Positions 48,200 through 57,344 of a stretch of 64,000 nt of DNA are shown one piece after another (the stretch's first letter is position 1; each line of letters begins with the position of its first letter). Made by a program: the position numbers and the translations under genes. The DNA comes from Salsuginibacillus kocurii DSM 18087. GTDB taxonomy: Bacteria; Bacillota; Bacilli; Bacillales; Marinococcaceae. A model generated the notes under the pieces. It was not told where the DNA came from and did not search any database. It worked only from the letters and a program-made list of their open reading frames with translations. The DNA is taken from contig NZ_KB898627.1 of assembly GCF_000377705.1 (NCBI RefSeq), positions 299,216-363,215 on the forward strand, in the 5' to 3' direction.

Positions 48200-49630
48200 T
48201 CACTCTTTTTTTGCTGCTGCGGTTATTTCCGCATTTGATTCCTTCGCTTTCTTTCCCAGGAAATAACCGGCGGGTATCGAGAGAAGCGTAAGTATGCCCA
48301 CGATCATAAATGCTTCATTAATAGACTGTAAATTTGCTTGTTCCACGTTACCGTTATTGGCGGCAAACAATTGCGAGCGCCGGACTTCAAAGTAGATGGA
48401 TACAAATACGATACCAATCGCTGAGCTCATTTGCCTAAAGACGTTGTTCATGGCAGAGCCACGAGAAATGATGTGTTCGGGAATGGAATTCATTCCAGCA
48501 GTCGTAGCCGGCATGCCAAAGCAGCCCATCCCCATGCCGCGGACCGCCATTAGAAGAAACACCCACATAAGCGCCGTTTCCAAGGTGAAAAAGCCCATAG
48601 CAACCGTTCCTAAACCGGCAATCGCAAGACCAGCTGGGAAGAGTACTGGCCCAAAGCCCCGATCTAACAAGCGGCCACCGATTGACATAAACACCCCCGT
48701 TAACAACGCAGACGGAATAAATACCAGGCCTGTCATAATCGCATCATATCCATACACCGACTGGACGAGCAGCGGAACGAGGAAGATGCCTGAAAAGAGC
48801 CCAATCGAGGAAAGCGCCGTCACCCAAATGCTAAGCGCATAGGCCGGGATTTTTAATATAGATAAATCCAATAGTGGTTCCTTTACGCGATTTTCGATCT
48901 TAGTGAAAATGTAAAGACAAGCAGCCCCGAAGATGATCAAGCCTATATTCAATGGATTTAGCAAGTGTTCGAGTTCCGATATGTTTCCAAATGAAAACAA
49001 GATCGAACCGACCCCGAGCGTGACAAAAATAAATCCATAGCGGTCAAAACGGATGGAAGGGTTCGTCTCCACTTCGCGCAAATAATAGGCGGCAAAGCCC
49101 AGGGCTATTAAACCGAGCGGCACATTGATCAAAAAGATATAATGCCAGCTGGATAATTCCAAAATCACGCCGCCAAGCGTAGGGCCGATCGCAGGCGCCA
49201 CCATAGCAGCAACCCCCCATGTACCAGTCGCAAGCCCGCGTTCTTCACGCGGAAATGCTGCAAAAATCAGCGCCATCGAAAGCGGCATCATAATGCCCCC
49301 GCCAATACCTTGCAGCCCACGGAATAAAATAAGCGAACTTAGACTCCAGGACATGCTGCCAAGCAAAGAGCCCAGCACAAATAAACAGAGGCCAATTAAG
49401 TAAAGTTTTTTCTTGCCAAATCTATCACCTAAATAACCTGTGACCGGCATCACCATGCCCATCGTTACCATAAATATCGTAATCACCCAGCCGGCCGCTA
49501 CCGCATCCGCATCAAAAATCTCCATCATATGCGGCACAGCCGGATTTAACATACTATTATTTAAAATTAACGTAAAAGTTCCTAATAGAAGCGCAACTAC
49601 AACGACCCATTTATTTGGAATACGACCCAT
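48200..49630 (-). CDS. DHA2-type MFS multidrug efflux transporter (EmrB/QacA)
   Basis: 476 residues with 14 predicted helices, typical of the DHA2 drug:H+ antiporter group. GYLGDRFGKKKLYLIGL near residue 65 is the MFS loop motif A, and RGLQGIGGGIMMPLSM near 105 motif B; APAIGPTLGGVI near 145 is motif C. There is no regulator beside it. Substrates unknown. Confidence 0.9.
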   Translation of the reverse strand: MGRIPNKWVVVVALLLGTFTLILNNSMLNPAVPHMMEIFDADAVAAGWVITIFMVTMGMVMPVTGYLGDRFGKKKLYLIGLCLFVLGSLLGSMSWSLSSLILFRGLQGIGGGIMMPLSMALIFAAFPREERGLATGTWGVAAMVAPAIGPTLGGVILELSSWHYIFLINVPLGLIALGFAAYYLREVETNPSIRFDRYGFIFVTLGVGSILFSFGNISELEHLLNPLNIGLIIFGAACLYIFTKIENRVKEPLLDLSILKIPAYALSIWVTALSSIGLFSGIFLVPLLVQSVYGYDAIMTGLVFIPSALLTGVFMSIGGRLLDRGFGPVLFPAGLAIAGLGTVAMGFFTLETALMWVFLLMAVRGMGMGCFGMPATTAGMNSIPEHIISRGSAMNNVFRQMSSAIGIVFVSIYFEVRRSQLFAANNGNVEQANLQSINEAFMIVGILTLLSIPAGYFLGKKAKESNAEITAAAKKE

Positions 49631-49705
49631 ACTCTATCCCACCATTTCGTTTAACGAAAGACTCTTTTTCTACTATATCATGAGTATAAATCCCACGCCC
49701 ATTAG

Positions 49706-50080
49706 AAAAGCGGAGCGGGCTTGCTCAGCGACGCAGAGCCCTTCTCTCCCACCGAGGAGGCTGTGGCCGCCGCAGTGTGGGGAAAAGGGATCTCAAGTCG
49801 GTAGCCCGCGAAGCTGGACAGAAAAGCGGAAAGCGGCGCTCAGGGGCGACAAGCATAAGACGTGCGGCGCCAAAGTCGCTTTTTGACTTTGAAGGCGAAC
49901 GGCTTATGACCTCGAGCCCCTGCCGCTTGAAGCTGAACAGAAAAGCGGAGGGCGCCTGAACATTGGCGAAGAGCCCTTCTTCACCGCCGAGGAGGCTGTG
50001 GCCGCCGCAGGGCGGGGAAAAGGGATCTCAAGCCAATGGCGCCCGTAGCTAGACATGGAAAAGCGAAGCGGGCTTGCTAA
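49706..50080 (+). repeat. Cluster of three 116-119-bp repeats, left arm
   Basis: Units start AAAAGCGGA at 49706, 49822, 49941, with a fragment at 50059. Each has inverted internal segments and ends near GTAGCTAGACA/GAAGCTGGACAG. Two are close matches (about 90% by eye) to units in the inverted cluster at 54465-54850; the middle one shares ends only. Together they form long inverted repeats around tatC-tatA-rex-abcF. Confidence 0.75.
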
Positions 50081-50256
50081 AACACGGTACCTTTTCCGAA
50101 TATATGGCTCTTTACTAATCATTCTCCAGGAAATACTAATCATTCTCGGCTAACTACTCAGTTTGGTCAGCGGATCGCCATACAATTTGCTTACGCTTTT
50201 TGGCGAAGCGCTCATTTGATTCACAATATGCTCAAGTTCCATTCCTATCCCTCGCA

Positions 50257-50304
50257 TAAAAAACGCCCCGCCCTTCTCCACTGAAAGAGAGGGTGAGGCG
50301 TTTC
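50257..50304 (-). terminator. Terminator after tatC
   Basis: Minus-strand AAACGCCTCACCCTCTC and GAGAAGGGCGGGGCGTTTTTT form a stem with T run. Confidence 0.8.
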
Positions 50305-50305
50305 T

Positions 50306-51082
50306 TTATGACTCATCCTGATTCTGTTCGCTTTCGATTAATTCCTGCTGCCGCTTTTCTTCTTCTTTTAGCATGCGCTTGTACGTTAAGCGGGAGATGA
50401 TGATGCTGATTTCATATAAAAGCAAGAGCGGCACGGTGACCATCAGGTGTGAGACGATCTCGGGTGGCGTGATAAAACCGGCAATTAGGAGCAGAACGAA
50501 ATATGCGTATTTGCGAATTCGGCTCAGAAAGTCCGGGGTTACGAGTCCGAGTCGGGTTAAGAACATGATCACGACCGGAAGTTGGAATAAAAATCCAAAA
50601 GGAACCGTGAGTTGGAATAAGAAAGCGAAATATTCATTGACCCCGTATTGTTCGGTAATGCCGAGTTGGTCAGCTAAGTTGCTGAGAAAATCGATTACAA
50701 ACGGGAACAAGATGAAAAATGAAAATGAGAGTCCGATCAAAAATAAAATGACTGCGATTGGTATATAAGCGAGTGTGATTTTGCGTTCTTTTTCCAGCAA
50801 GCCCGGGCTGATAAAGGCCCAGATTTGATATAAAATAATCGGGAAGATCATGATTAGTCCGGTGAAAAACGCGAAATTCACATACACCTTAAGCGGGTCT
50901 GTTAAATTAAACGCGTTCATCGGGAACTCTTCCGCTTGCGGGATATCTTGTAAGTAACTGATCATAAATGGCGCAAGAAAAAAACCGGCAATCATCGCGG
51001 CCAGCATCCAAGCAGCCACAATGATCAGCCGTTTTCTCAGTTCACCAATATGGTCGACGAAGGACATATCCTTTTGTTGCAT
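50306..51082 (-). CDS. tatC: Twin-arginine translocase subunit TatC
   Basis: TatC recognises twin-arginine signals. 258 residues, six helices; the conserved N-terminal FVDHIGELRKRLI and the periplasmic/cytosolic loop motif YQIWAFISPGLLEKERK are present, with a GLVTPDFL segment and a basic-acidic tail. It follows tatA by 12 nt in a TatAC minimal system. Folded-protein export is the inferred role. Confidence 0.95.
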   Translation of the reverse strand: MQQKDMSFVDHIGELRKRLIIVAAWMLAAMIAGFFLAPFMISYLQDIPQAEEFPMNAFNLTDPLKVYVNFAFFTGLIMIFPIILYQIWAFISPGLLEKERKITLAYIPIAVILFLIGLSFSFFILFPFVIDFLSNLADQLGITEQYGVNEYFAFLFQLTVPFGFLFQLPVVIMFLTRLGLVTPDFLSRIRKYAYFVLLLIAGFITPPEIVSHLMVTVPLLLLYEISIIISRLTYKRMLKEEEKRQQELIESEQNQDES

Positions 51083-51094
51083 CGAACGTAGCCC

Positions 51095-51295
51095 CTATCC
51101 GTGATGATCCTGCTTATTTTGGTTTTTTTGTTTATCTGTGGTCTCATCGTCATCCACAAGGTTCTTGGTGGCACTCTTAAATTCCCGCAATGTATTCCCT
51201 GCTGCTCGTCCAAGTTCTGGCAGCTTCTTTGGGCCAAAAATGAGCAGGGCCACAATGACTAAAAGAGCAATACTTCCTGGTCCTAATGTTGGCAT
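51095..51295 (-). CDS. tatA: Twin-arginine translocase subunit TatA/E
   Basis: 66 residues from ATG 51295 (eight nt after AGGAGG). An N-terminal helix ([18 protein letters not shown]), the [11 protein letters not shown] hinge, an amphipathic helix and an acidic tail are typical of TatA. A TTG in frame at 51316 would add seven residues but overlaps the ribosome site. Between rex and tatC. Confidence 0.94.
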   Translation of the reverse strand: MPTLGPGSIALLVIVALLIFGPKKLPELGRAAGNTLREFKSATKNLVDDDETTDKQKNQNKQDHHG

Positions 51296-51317
51296 ACCTT
51301 CCACCTCCTGCTCCAAA

Positions 51318-51965
51318 TTATTCGTCCTCTTCGAGAGGATAATTTCTCATAAAATAAACAAGCGACTGCAGTTCTACCGATAAGTCAATATGATGCATCC
51401 GCACCTGCGGCGGTACCGAAATCCTTGCTGGAGTGAAATTTAAAATGCCTTTAATTCCGCTCTCTACAAGCCTGTCCGCCAGTCCTTGCGCTTTCGCAGC
51501 GGGAACCGTCAAGATGGCTACTTCTGCATCATTATCCATTTCTTCTTGCAGGTGGTCCAAATGCTCAATTTGAACGCCGCCAATTTCTTTCCCGATTAAC
51601 TCTTCGCGAATATCAAAGGCGTTTACGATCATTGCATTGTTGTTCTTGGAAAAGTTGTAATTGAGAAGCGCTGTTCCCAAATTACCCACCCCAACGAGAA
51701 TGACCTTCGTTATTTCATCTTGGTCCAATGCCTTTCGAAAAAAGGATAACAGATACAAGACGTTATAACCATACCCCTTTTTGCCAAGCGCGCCGAAATA
51801 GGAAAAATCACGTCGAATCGTAGCAGAGTCGACCTTAACGGCATCACTTAATTCTGTTGAAGATACGCGTTCTTTTCCCGACGCATGTAAGTTCTCGAGG
51901 AACCGATAGTATAACGGCAGGCGTTTCGCTGTCGCTTGCGGAATCTTTTGCTGATCGATTTTCAT
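51318..51965 (-). CDS. rex: Redox-sensing transcriptional repressor Rex
   Basis: Rex binds DNA when NADH/NAD is low and controls anaerobic and redox genes. 215 residues starting [16 protein letters not shown] at 51965: a winged-helix domain ([33 protein letters not shown]) and a Rossmann domain ([13 protein letters not shown] near residue 88), and a C-terminal swap helix. Its own operator may lie at 52095-52112. Upstream in-frame codons give an atypical extension. Confidence 0.95.
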   Translation of the reverse strand: MKIDQQKIPQATAKRLPLYYRFLENLHASGKERVSSTELSDAVKVDSATIRRDFSYFGALGKKGYGYNVLYLLSFFRKALDQDEITKVILVGVGNLGTALLNYNFSKNNNAMIVNAFDIREELIGKEIGGVQIEHLDHLQEEMDNDAEVAILTVPAAKAQGLADRLVESGIKGILNFTPARISVPPQVRMHHIDLSVELQSLVYFMRNYPLEEDE

Positions 51966-52094
51966 CTCAACATCCAACCCATCCACAAATGAAATGACGT
52001 CTATCTTGAAAACTAAAGTGTGTGCGTGTACGTCTAGTCCGTATGACTTCATTATACATGATGAAGACCCATAAAGAATAGGCAGAAACATTTT

Positions 52095-52112
52095 CTGTGT
52101 GTCTGTTCACAA
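52095..52112 (-). promoter_or_regulatory. Candidate Rex operator
   Basis: CTGTGTGTCTGTTCACAA compared with the Rex consensus TTGTGAANNNNTTCACAA: the right half-site is perfect, the left half 4 of 7. Located about 130 nt upstream of rex. Inference from a weak match. Confidence 0.3.
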
Positions 52113-52339
52113 AGCTGCCATTTTTCTGCTTCTGTTTTTCCTTGCGCGTAAATCATGTAAACTAGAGAAAGATTCTTTTCTCTCAAGCTCTGTCCCTCTC
52201 CTCAGCCAAGCGTCGCGCAACAGAGTGCTGCCGGCCACGGGAGGACGAGTGTAGTCTACTTATTAACATAAGCGAAACTGAACTTTTTATCAAATCAGGC
52301 TTTGGAACGTAAAGGCCAATAAATAAGGATGTATGCGTC

Positions 52340-54319
52340 ATGATTGCTTTACAAATTGCAAATGTCACGAAATCGTTCGGGGCAGAAACGATTCTGGATC
52401 AAGTGAAACTAGAAGTGAAGGCGAAGGAACGGGTGGCGCTGGTTGGGCGCAATGGCAGTGGGAAGTCGACGTTGCTTAAGATTATTGGTGGTTATCTGCC
52501 GTATGATTCGGGCGAGATTATTATGCCGAAAGAGTCGAAGATGGGCTATCTGGCCCAGGATACCGGGCTGGAATCTGAGCGTACGATTTATGAAGAGATG
52601 CTTGGTGTGTATGAAGATGTGATTAAAATGGAAAAGCGTATTCGCAAGCTGGAAGAAAAAATGGCTGACCCGGATGTGTTTAATGACCCTCCGGTGTATG
52701 AAAAGGTGCTGGCTGACTATGACACGTTGCAGCATACGTTTGAGCAAAAAGGCGGCTATCAGTATGAAGCCAATATCCGTACCATTTTGTCCGGCTTGAA
52801 TTTTGGCCACTTTTCTTATGATACGCCTATTCCAGCTTTAAGCGGCGGTCAGAAGACGCGGCTTGCGCTCGGGAAACTGCTGCTCTCGAAGCCGGAGCTA
52901 CTCATTCTGGATGAGCCGACCAACCATTTGGACATTGAAACGCTCTCGTGGCTGGAAAACTATTTGAACAGCTATGAAGGTGCCTTGTTAATAGTCTCCC
53001 ACGACCGCTACTTTTTAGACAAAATTGTTACGAAAGTATATGAAGTTTCGCGCACGAAGATCCACAACTTCAACGGGAACTACAGCTATTATTTAGAAGA
53101 AAAGGCGCGGCGCTATGAACAGGAAATGAAGGCGTTTGAAAAGCAACAGTCGGAAATTGCCAGGCTTGAAGATTTCATCGCCAAAAATATCGTGCGCGAT
53201 TCTACTTCTAAACGAGCGCAGGCCCGGCGCAAGCAGCTTGAGAAAATGGATCGCATCGACAAACCAGACGGCGCTGAAAAATCTGCGAAGTTTAGCTTTG
53301 ATATCGAGCGCCAGAGCGGCAACGAAGTGTTAAACGTCCATGACCTGACGTTTTCCTATGATGCGGGCGCGCCTGTCATCCAAGATATTGACCTGCAGCT
53401 GAAGCGCGGTGAGCGCGCGGCTTTACTCGGCCCGAACGGCACCGGCAAATCAACGATTCTGAAGCTGTTATTTGGTGTGTTGCAGCCAGACAGCGGTGAC
53501 ATCCGTTATGGCAGCAAAGTATCACCCGGCTATTACGAGCAGGAACAAACGCAGCTCAATCCGAAGAAAACCGTCTTAAATGAGTTGTGGGACGAGCATC
53601 CACAAACGCTTGAGAAAGACATCCGCACTATTCTCGGCAACTTCCTCTTCAGCGGCGAAGACGTCCTTAAATCCGTCGCCGACCTGAGCGGTGGTGAACG
53701 CGCCAGAGTCGCCCTTGCCAAACTGATGATGGAGAAACCGAACCTATTAATTTTAGATGAACCAACCAACCACCTGGACCTTGATAGTAAAGAAGTGCTT
53801 GAAGCGGCGCTAGCCGAGTATCCCGGCACCATGCTGTTCGTCTCCCATGACCGCTACTTTCTCAACCGGATCGCGACTCGTATTCTCGAACTGCAGCCGG
53901 ACGGGAGCCTGCAGGAATATATCGGTGACTATGACTATTATTTAATGAAAAAAGAAGAAGAAGCCGAGCGTGAAGCGTTGCGAGCGGAACGAGAAGCACA
54001 AGAAAACGCACGGAACGGCGGCAGCAAGGGGGCCGTGGCTAGTGCGGGTACAGGGGCAGGCGGCGGAGCCGACAAACAAGCCTTCCTTGAAGATAAAGAA
54101 CAAAAACGCGAAGCACGCAAACGCCAACGCAACATCGAAAAAGTCGAAGCCAATATCGAACAACTAGAAACCGAAACCGCCGAACTGCAAGACTCCCTAT
54201 ATCAACCTGACATTATGGAAGACTACGAAAAAGCAGCCGACATCCAGACCACCATCGAAGCCAACCAGGCCGAAATCGAACGCCTCATGGAAGAATGGGA
54301 AACCCTTCAGGAAGACTAA
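52340..54319 (+). CDS. ydiF: ABC-F family ATP-binding cassette protein (YdiF-like)
   Basis: A 659-residue tandem ATPase of the ABC-F class, which acts on ribosomes rather than in a membrane. Domain 1: Walker A GRNGSGKST near residue 37, signature LSGGQKTRLALGKLL near 160, Walker B. Linker, then domain 2: GPNGTGKST near 365, LSGGERARVALAKLM near 460. The C-terminal coiled coil (about 560-655) is rich in Glu, Lys and Gln. In B. subtilis ydiF sits beside gcp. Convergent neighbours on both sides; a terminator overlaps the stop. Confidence 0.94.
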   Translation: MIALQIANVTKSFGAETILDQVKLEVKAKERVALVGRNGSGKSTLLKIIGGYLPYDSGEIIMPKESKMGYLAQDTGLESERTIYEEMLGVYEDVIKMEKRIRKLEEKMADPDVFNDPPVYEKVLADYDTLQHTFEQKGGYQYEANIRTILSGLNFGHFSYDTPIPALSGGQKTRLALGKLLLSKPELLILDEPTNHLDIETLSWLENYLNSYEGALLIVSHDRYFLDKIVTKVYEVSRTKIHNFNGNYSYYLEEKARRYEQEMKAFEKQQSEIARLEDFIAKNIVRDSTSKRAQARRKQLEKMDRIDKPDGAEKSAKFSFDIERQSGNEVLNVHDLTFSYDAGAPVIQDIDLQLKRGERAALLGPNGTGKSTILKLLFGVLQPDSGDIRYGSKVSPGYYEQEQTQLNPKKTVLNELWDEHPQTLEKDIRTILGNFLFSGEDVLKSVADLSGGERARVALAKLMMEKPNLLILDEPTNHLDLDSKEVLEAALAEYPGTMLFVSHDRYFLNRIATRILELQPDGSLQEYIGDYDYYLMKKEEEAEREALRAEREAQENARNGGSKGAVASAGTGAGGGADKQAFLEDKEQKREARKRQRNIEKVEANIEQLETETAELQDSLYQPDIMEDYEKAADIQTTIEANQAEIERLMEEWETLQED

Positions 54320-54340
54320 CACTGAAGGGTTTCTTTTTTA
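54301..54340 (+). terminator. Terminator overlapping the abcF stop codon
   Basis: AACCCTTCAG / CTGAAGGGTT stem with TTCTTTTTT after it; the stop codon lies in the loop. Confidence 0.85.
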
Positions 54341-54464
54341 TCCATAGGGAAGGGAACGGCATGCGCGAGCGGACGGCCAACAGATTCGAGGGATAAGTCG
54401 TGATTTTTGAAGAATGATCAGTATTTAGCTGAGAATGATGAGTAAAAGTTCTAATTCACAGAAA

Positions 54465-54850
54465 AGAAGCGTCGCTAGGCGAGCCCGCTACGCTTTTCTT
54501 TGTCTAGCTACGGCGCTTAGATGCTCGAGGTTTTTTCTAGTCCTAACTCCGCACAGCAGGCTGTGCTGCGCAGTTCTAGAAAAACTTGTCGCCCCTGAGC
54601 GCCGCTTTCCGCTTTTCTGTCTAGCTTCGCGGGCTAACGACTTGAGATCTCTTTCTCCCACACTGCGGCGGCAACAGCCTCCTCGGTGGGAGAGAAGAGC
54701 TCTGCGTCGTTAAACGATCCCGCTCCGCTTTTCTGTCTAGCTACGGGCGCCATTGGCTTGTGATCCCTTTTCCCCACACTGCGGCGGCAACAGCCTCCTC
54801 GGTGGTGAAGAAGGGCCCTTCGCCAATGTTCAGGCGCCCTACGCTTTTCT
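54465..54850 (-). repeat. Cluster of three 116-119-bp repeats, right arm (inverted)
   Basis: CGCTTTTCT ends at 54491, 54610, 54726 and 54842 mark three units and a fragment in opposite orientation to the 49706-50080 cluster. Order differs: the unit matching 49941 comes first on the minus strand, then the one matching 49706, then a diverged one. Confidence 0.75.
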
Positions 54851-54884
54851 TTTTGTCAATGGTTTTTTGGTGAAACGTTTGTTC

Positions 54885-55165
54885 TTATCCACACTATACA
54901 CAGAGTTATACACACTAAAAACCGTTATTTTTCAATGTGTTTGGGGTTTATACACAGAACGACCTACTTATCCACAGATTTTTTGTTAACAACTTGAGAG
55001 CTTGTGAACGGGGAAAATTGTCGTTTTTTCACACTGTCCACAAGTATGTGAGTAACTGTGGATGGGGATAGTTATGTGCTGATGCAGTTTACAACCCTTG
55101 TCATCATAGAGTTTTAGCAGGTAGAGTATTCATACAATTTTGATTTCTGATCTGGTTTGTCCACA
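54885..55165 (+). promoter_or_regulatory. Intergenic DnaA-box cluster
   Basis: Four perfect TTATNCACA boxes on one strand: 54885-54893 (TTATCCACA), 54906-54914 and 54948-54956 (TTATACACA), 54968-54976 (TTATCCACA). Near-matches: CTATACACA at 54894, TTGTCCACA at 55157, and two poorer ones at 55034 and 55057 (the latter reversed). Non-oriC DnaA-box clusters are known in B. subtilis, as I recall including one near gcp, the homologue of the tsaD gene next to this cluster. Likely role: DnaA titration or regulation. Confidence 0.8.
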
Positions 55166-55275
55166 GGGACGAATATATATGTTTATTTTCTTTGGACACC
55201 ACAAAGGAGAACAGTGGCCTTTGTGCCTGTGGACTACTTCCACAGGTATCAGGATGCTTCTCTTGAGACTGTTGA

Positions 55276-55361
55276 TAAATTCAAATGCATTTGGAAGCGC
55301 TGCGGACGCAGCGCCTCCTTTTAATGTTTTGTACACCCGTTTCCATTTGATCGGTTGGGGG
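55276..55361. repeat. Partial copy of the GCGCTGCGNACGCAGCGC repeat
   Basis: GAAGCGCTGCGGACGCAGCGCCTCCTT resembles the GCTGCCTACGCAGCGC core of the duplication at 60641 and 61098. No gene. Confidence 0.4.
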
Positions 55362-55508
55362 CACTGTGCATCCGAGAGGGTACACTGCGCAAGAACACTC
55401 GTACACTGTGCAACCAAACAGGGTCACTGCGCACACAGAAGACGCCACTGTGCAAGCCTGTCTCTTCACTACGCAACGAAGTAGGTTCACCGCGTAAAGC
55501 AGGCCAAT
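55362..55508 (+). repeat. 21-nt periodic array, word CACTGYGCA, seven units
   Basis: Units at 55362, 55383, 55404, 55425, 55446, 55467 and 55488: exactly 21 nt each. Words: CACTGTGCA, CACTGCGCA, CACTGTGCA, CACTGCGCA, CACTGTGCA, CACTACGCA, CACCGCGTA. Alternation of TGTGC and TGCGC in the first five. The 12-nt spacers differ. Confidence 0.82.
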
Positions 55509-55564
55509 ATTGCGGCTGGTTGGCTGTTCATCATGTTCCTTTGTATGTAGTCTGCTTTATTGGT

Positions 55565-55731
55565 TGTGGCGTGCCGAATACACCTTGTGGCGTGAACCGG
55601 ATGTATTGTTGCGTCATGCCCTTTTGTTGTGGCGTCTACACTGCCAGTTGTGGCATGACGCTGAAAGGATGTGGCGTGGCATTCGTTTGTTGTGGCGTCA
55701 CTCAATTCGTTGTGGCGACGCCATTCCGCTT
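55565..55731 (+). repeat. 21-nt periodic array, word TGTGGCGT, eight units
   Basis: Units at 55565, 55586, 55607, 55628, 55649, 55670, 55691 and 55711: seven steps, 21 nt each except the last (20). Words are TGTGGCGTG/C variants. Spacers differ. A reading frame open over it only shows a heptad because 21 is a multiple of three. Confidence 0.82.
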
Positions 55732-55852
55732 CCCACCATAACCAATTCTCTCTGAAAAAAAGAAATCCCGCAGAGCTGACCGCTCCACAGGACATTTGCT
55801 CTATATATTCTTTATCGCTTCACCGCGCTGAGGGGCAAACACCGAAAAATCA

Positions 55853-56878
55853 CTAATACAACGGCAAACTCGGGTTCGCGTTTAGTGCCATGTCGGCTTG
55901 GCGGCCTTCTTTGCCGGCGACGTACGCTGCGGCGCCGATCATTGCTGCGTTGTCGGTGCAATATTTGAGCGGTGGGATCGTCAGTTTCAGGCCTTCCTCT
56001 CCCATCGCGCGCTCTACTTCCGCGCGCAAGCCACGGTTCGCCGCGACACCACCGGCCACAAGCACGTGCTCGACTTCATATTCGCGAGCGGCCGCCACTG
56101 TTTTGGTCACGAGCACGTCAATGACGCTACCTTGAAAGCTCGCCGCCACGTCGGCCGCCTCCAATGTCTCCCCTTTTTGCGAAGCATTGTGGAGCTTGTT
56201 GATCACCGCCGACTTCAAACCGCTGAAACTGAAATCATATGAGCCCTGCTCCAGCCAGGCGCGGGGCATGTCAATCGAGGCTTCACCTTCAGCCGCCAAT
56301 TTATCCACAGCCGGCCCGCCTGGGTACGGAAGCCCGAGCGTGCGCGCCACTTTGTCATACGCTTCGCCGACCGCGTCATCGCGCGTCTCACCGATAATTT
56401 CAAACGAGCCTTCTTCGGCGGCATACACCAATTCCGTATGCCCGCCCGAGACGATTAACGCAAGGGCCGGATATTGAATCGGCTCAATCAACTGATTCGC
56501 GTAGATATGGCCGGCGATATGATGGACAGGGATCAACGGAAGACCACACGCGAAGGCGGCCGCTTTTGCCGCGTTCACCCCGACTAAAAGCGCGCCGACA
56601 AGGCCCGGCCCTTCCGTCACTGCGACCGCGTCCACATCTTCCCACGTAACGTCCGCTTCGCGCAGCGCTTCTTCCATCACCATCGTCATCTGCTCGACGT
56701 GATGCCTGGACGCAATCTCCGGCACGACCCCGCCAAAGCGCTTATGGCTTTCGATCTGCGAGGCGACCACATTCGACCACACTTCGGTGCCGGCATGCAC
56801 GATGGCCGCTGCCGTTTCATCACAGCTTGTCTCGATCGCCAAAATAGTCTTCCATGCTGAAGAACTCGTCTTCGCCAT
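55853..56878 (-). CDS. tsaD: tRNA N6-adenosine threonylcarbamoyltransferase TsaD
   Basis: TsaD transfers the threonylcarbamoyl group to A37 of ANN-decoding tRNAs (t6A), with TsaB and TsaE. 341 residues from ATG 56878 (GGAGG upstream); it opens [26 protein letters not shown] near residue 116 gives the metal-binding His pair, and SFSGLKSAV and [12 protein letters not shown] near 270 follow. The gene overlaps rimI (about 59 nt). Synteny with gcp of B. subtilis is exact. Confidence 0.97.
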   Translation of the reverse strand: MAKTSSSAWKTILAIETSCDETAAAIVHAGTEVWSNVVASQIESHKRFGGVVPEIASRHHVEQMTMVMEEALREADVTWEDVDAVAVTEGPGLVGALLVGVNAAKAAAFACGLPLIPVHHIAGHIYANQLIEPIQYPALALIVSGGHTELVYAAEEGSFEIIGETRDDAVGEAYDKVARTLGLPYPGGPAVDKLAAEGEASIDMPRAWLEQGSYDFSFSGLKSAVINKLHNASQKGETLEAADVAASFQGSVIDVLVTKTVAAAREYEVEHVLVAGGVAANRGLRAEVERAMGEEGLKLTIPPLKYCTDNAAMIGAAAYVAGKEGRQADMALNANPSLPLY

Positions 56879-57344
56879 CTCCCTCACCTCCATCTTCCAA
56901 GCGCGCCCACATCACAAGCGCGTCTTCTAAATTATCCGTGTAATACTTTTTGCGAATGCCGCCCGGCTGAAACCCGAGCTTATCGTACAGCCCCTGCGCC
57001 GTCTCATTCGAAACCCGTACTTCCAGGCTAATTTGCTTGGCCCCCAGCGTCTGGGCAAGCGACATCCCATGCCGCAGCAGTGCCTCGCCAATACTGCGCC
57101 CGCGCCTGGACGAATGCACAGCAATGTTGGTAATATGCGCATCATCAACAATCACCCAAATGCCGCAGTACCCAACAATCTGTCCGTTTTCCTCAGCCAC
57201 CAAATAATTGGCAAACTGATTCGAACGCAACTCATTCACAAACGTCCCCCGCGTCCACGGCAACGAAAACGCATCATGCTCAACCCGCAACACACCCTCA
57301 ATATCCTCTTCCTTCATCAACCGAATCAGCACATCACTACTCAT
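56820..57344 (-). CDS. rimI: Ribosomal protein alanine N-acetyltransferase RimI
   Basis: A GNAT-fold acetyltransferase that acts on ribosomal protein S18 in E. coli. 174 residues from ATG 57344, overlapping tsaB by 8 nt: [20 protein letters not shown] at the start; acetyl-CoA motif [15 protein letters not shown] near residue 84, and [19 protein letters not shown] near 110. A longer frame exists but would run through tsaB. Located, as usual, between tsaB and tsaD. Confidence 0.94.
   Translation of the reverse strand: MSSDVLIRLMKEEDIEGVLRVEHDAFSLPWTRGTFVNELRSNQFANYLVAEENGQIVGYCGIWVIVDDAHITNIAVHSSRRGRSIGEALLRHGMSLAQTLGAKQISLEVRVSNETAQGLYDKLGFQPGGIRKKYYTDNLEDALVMWARLEDGGEGDGEDEFFSMEDYFGDRDKL

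Noticed and set aside
48200..48400. tat or rex regulation of the MFS gene by adjacency
   Set aside because: The gene is separated from tatC by the repeat cluster and a terminator, so no operon is supported.
55355..55741. 128-residue frame with a heptad pattern over the 21-nt arrays
   Set aside because: 21 is a multiple of 3, so any such array shows a heptad. Composition changes with the word, there is no ribosome site, and it crosses two unrelated arrays.
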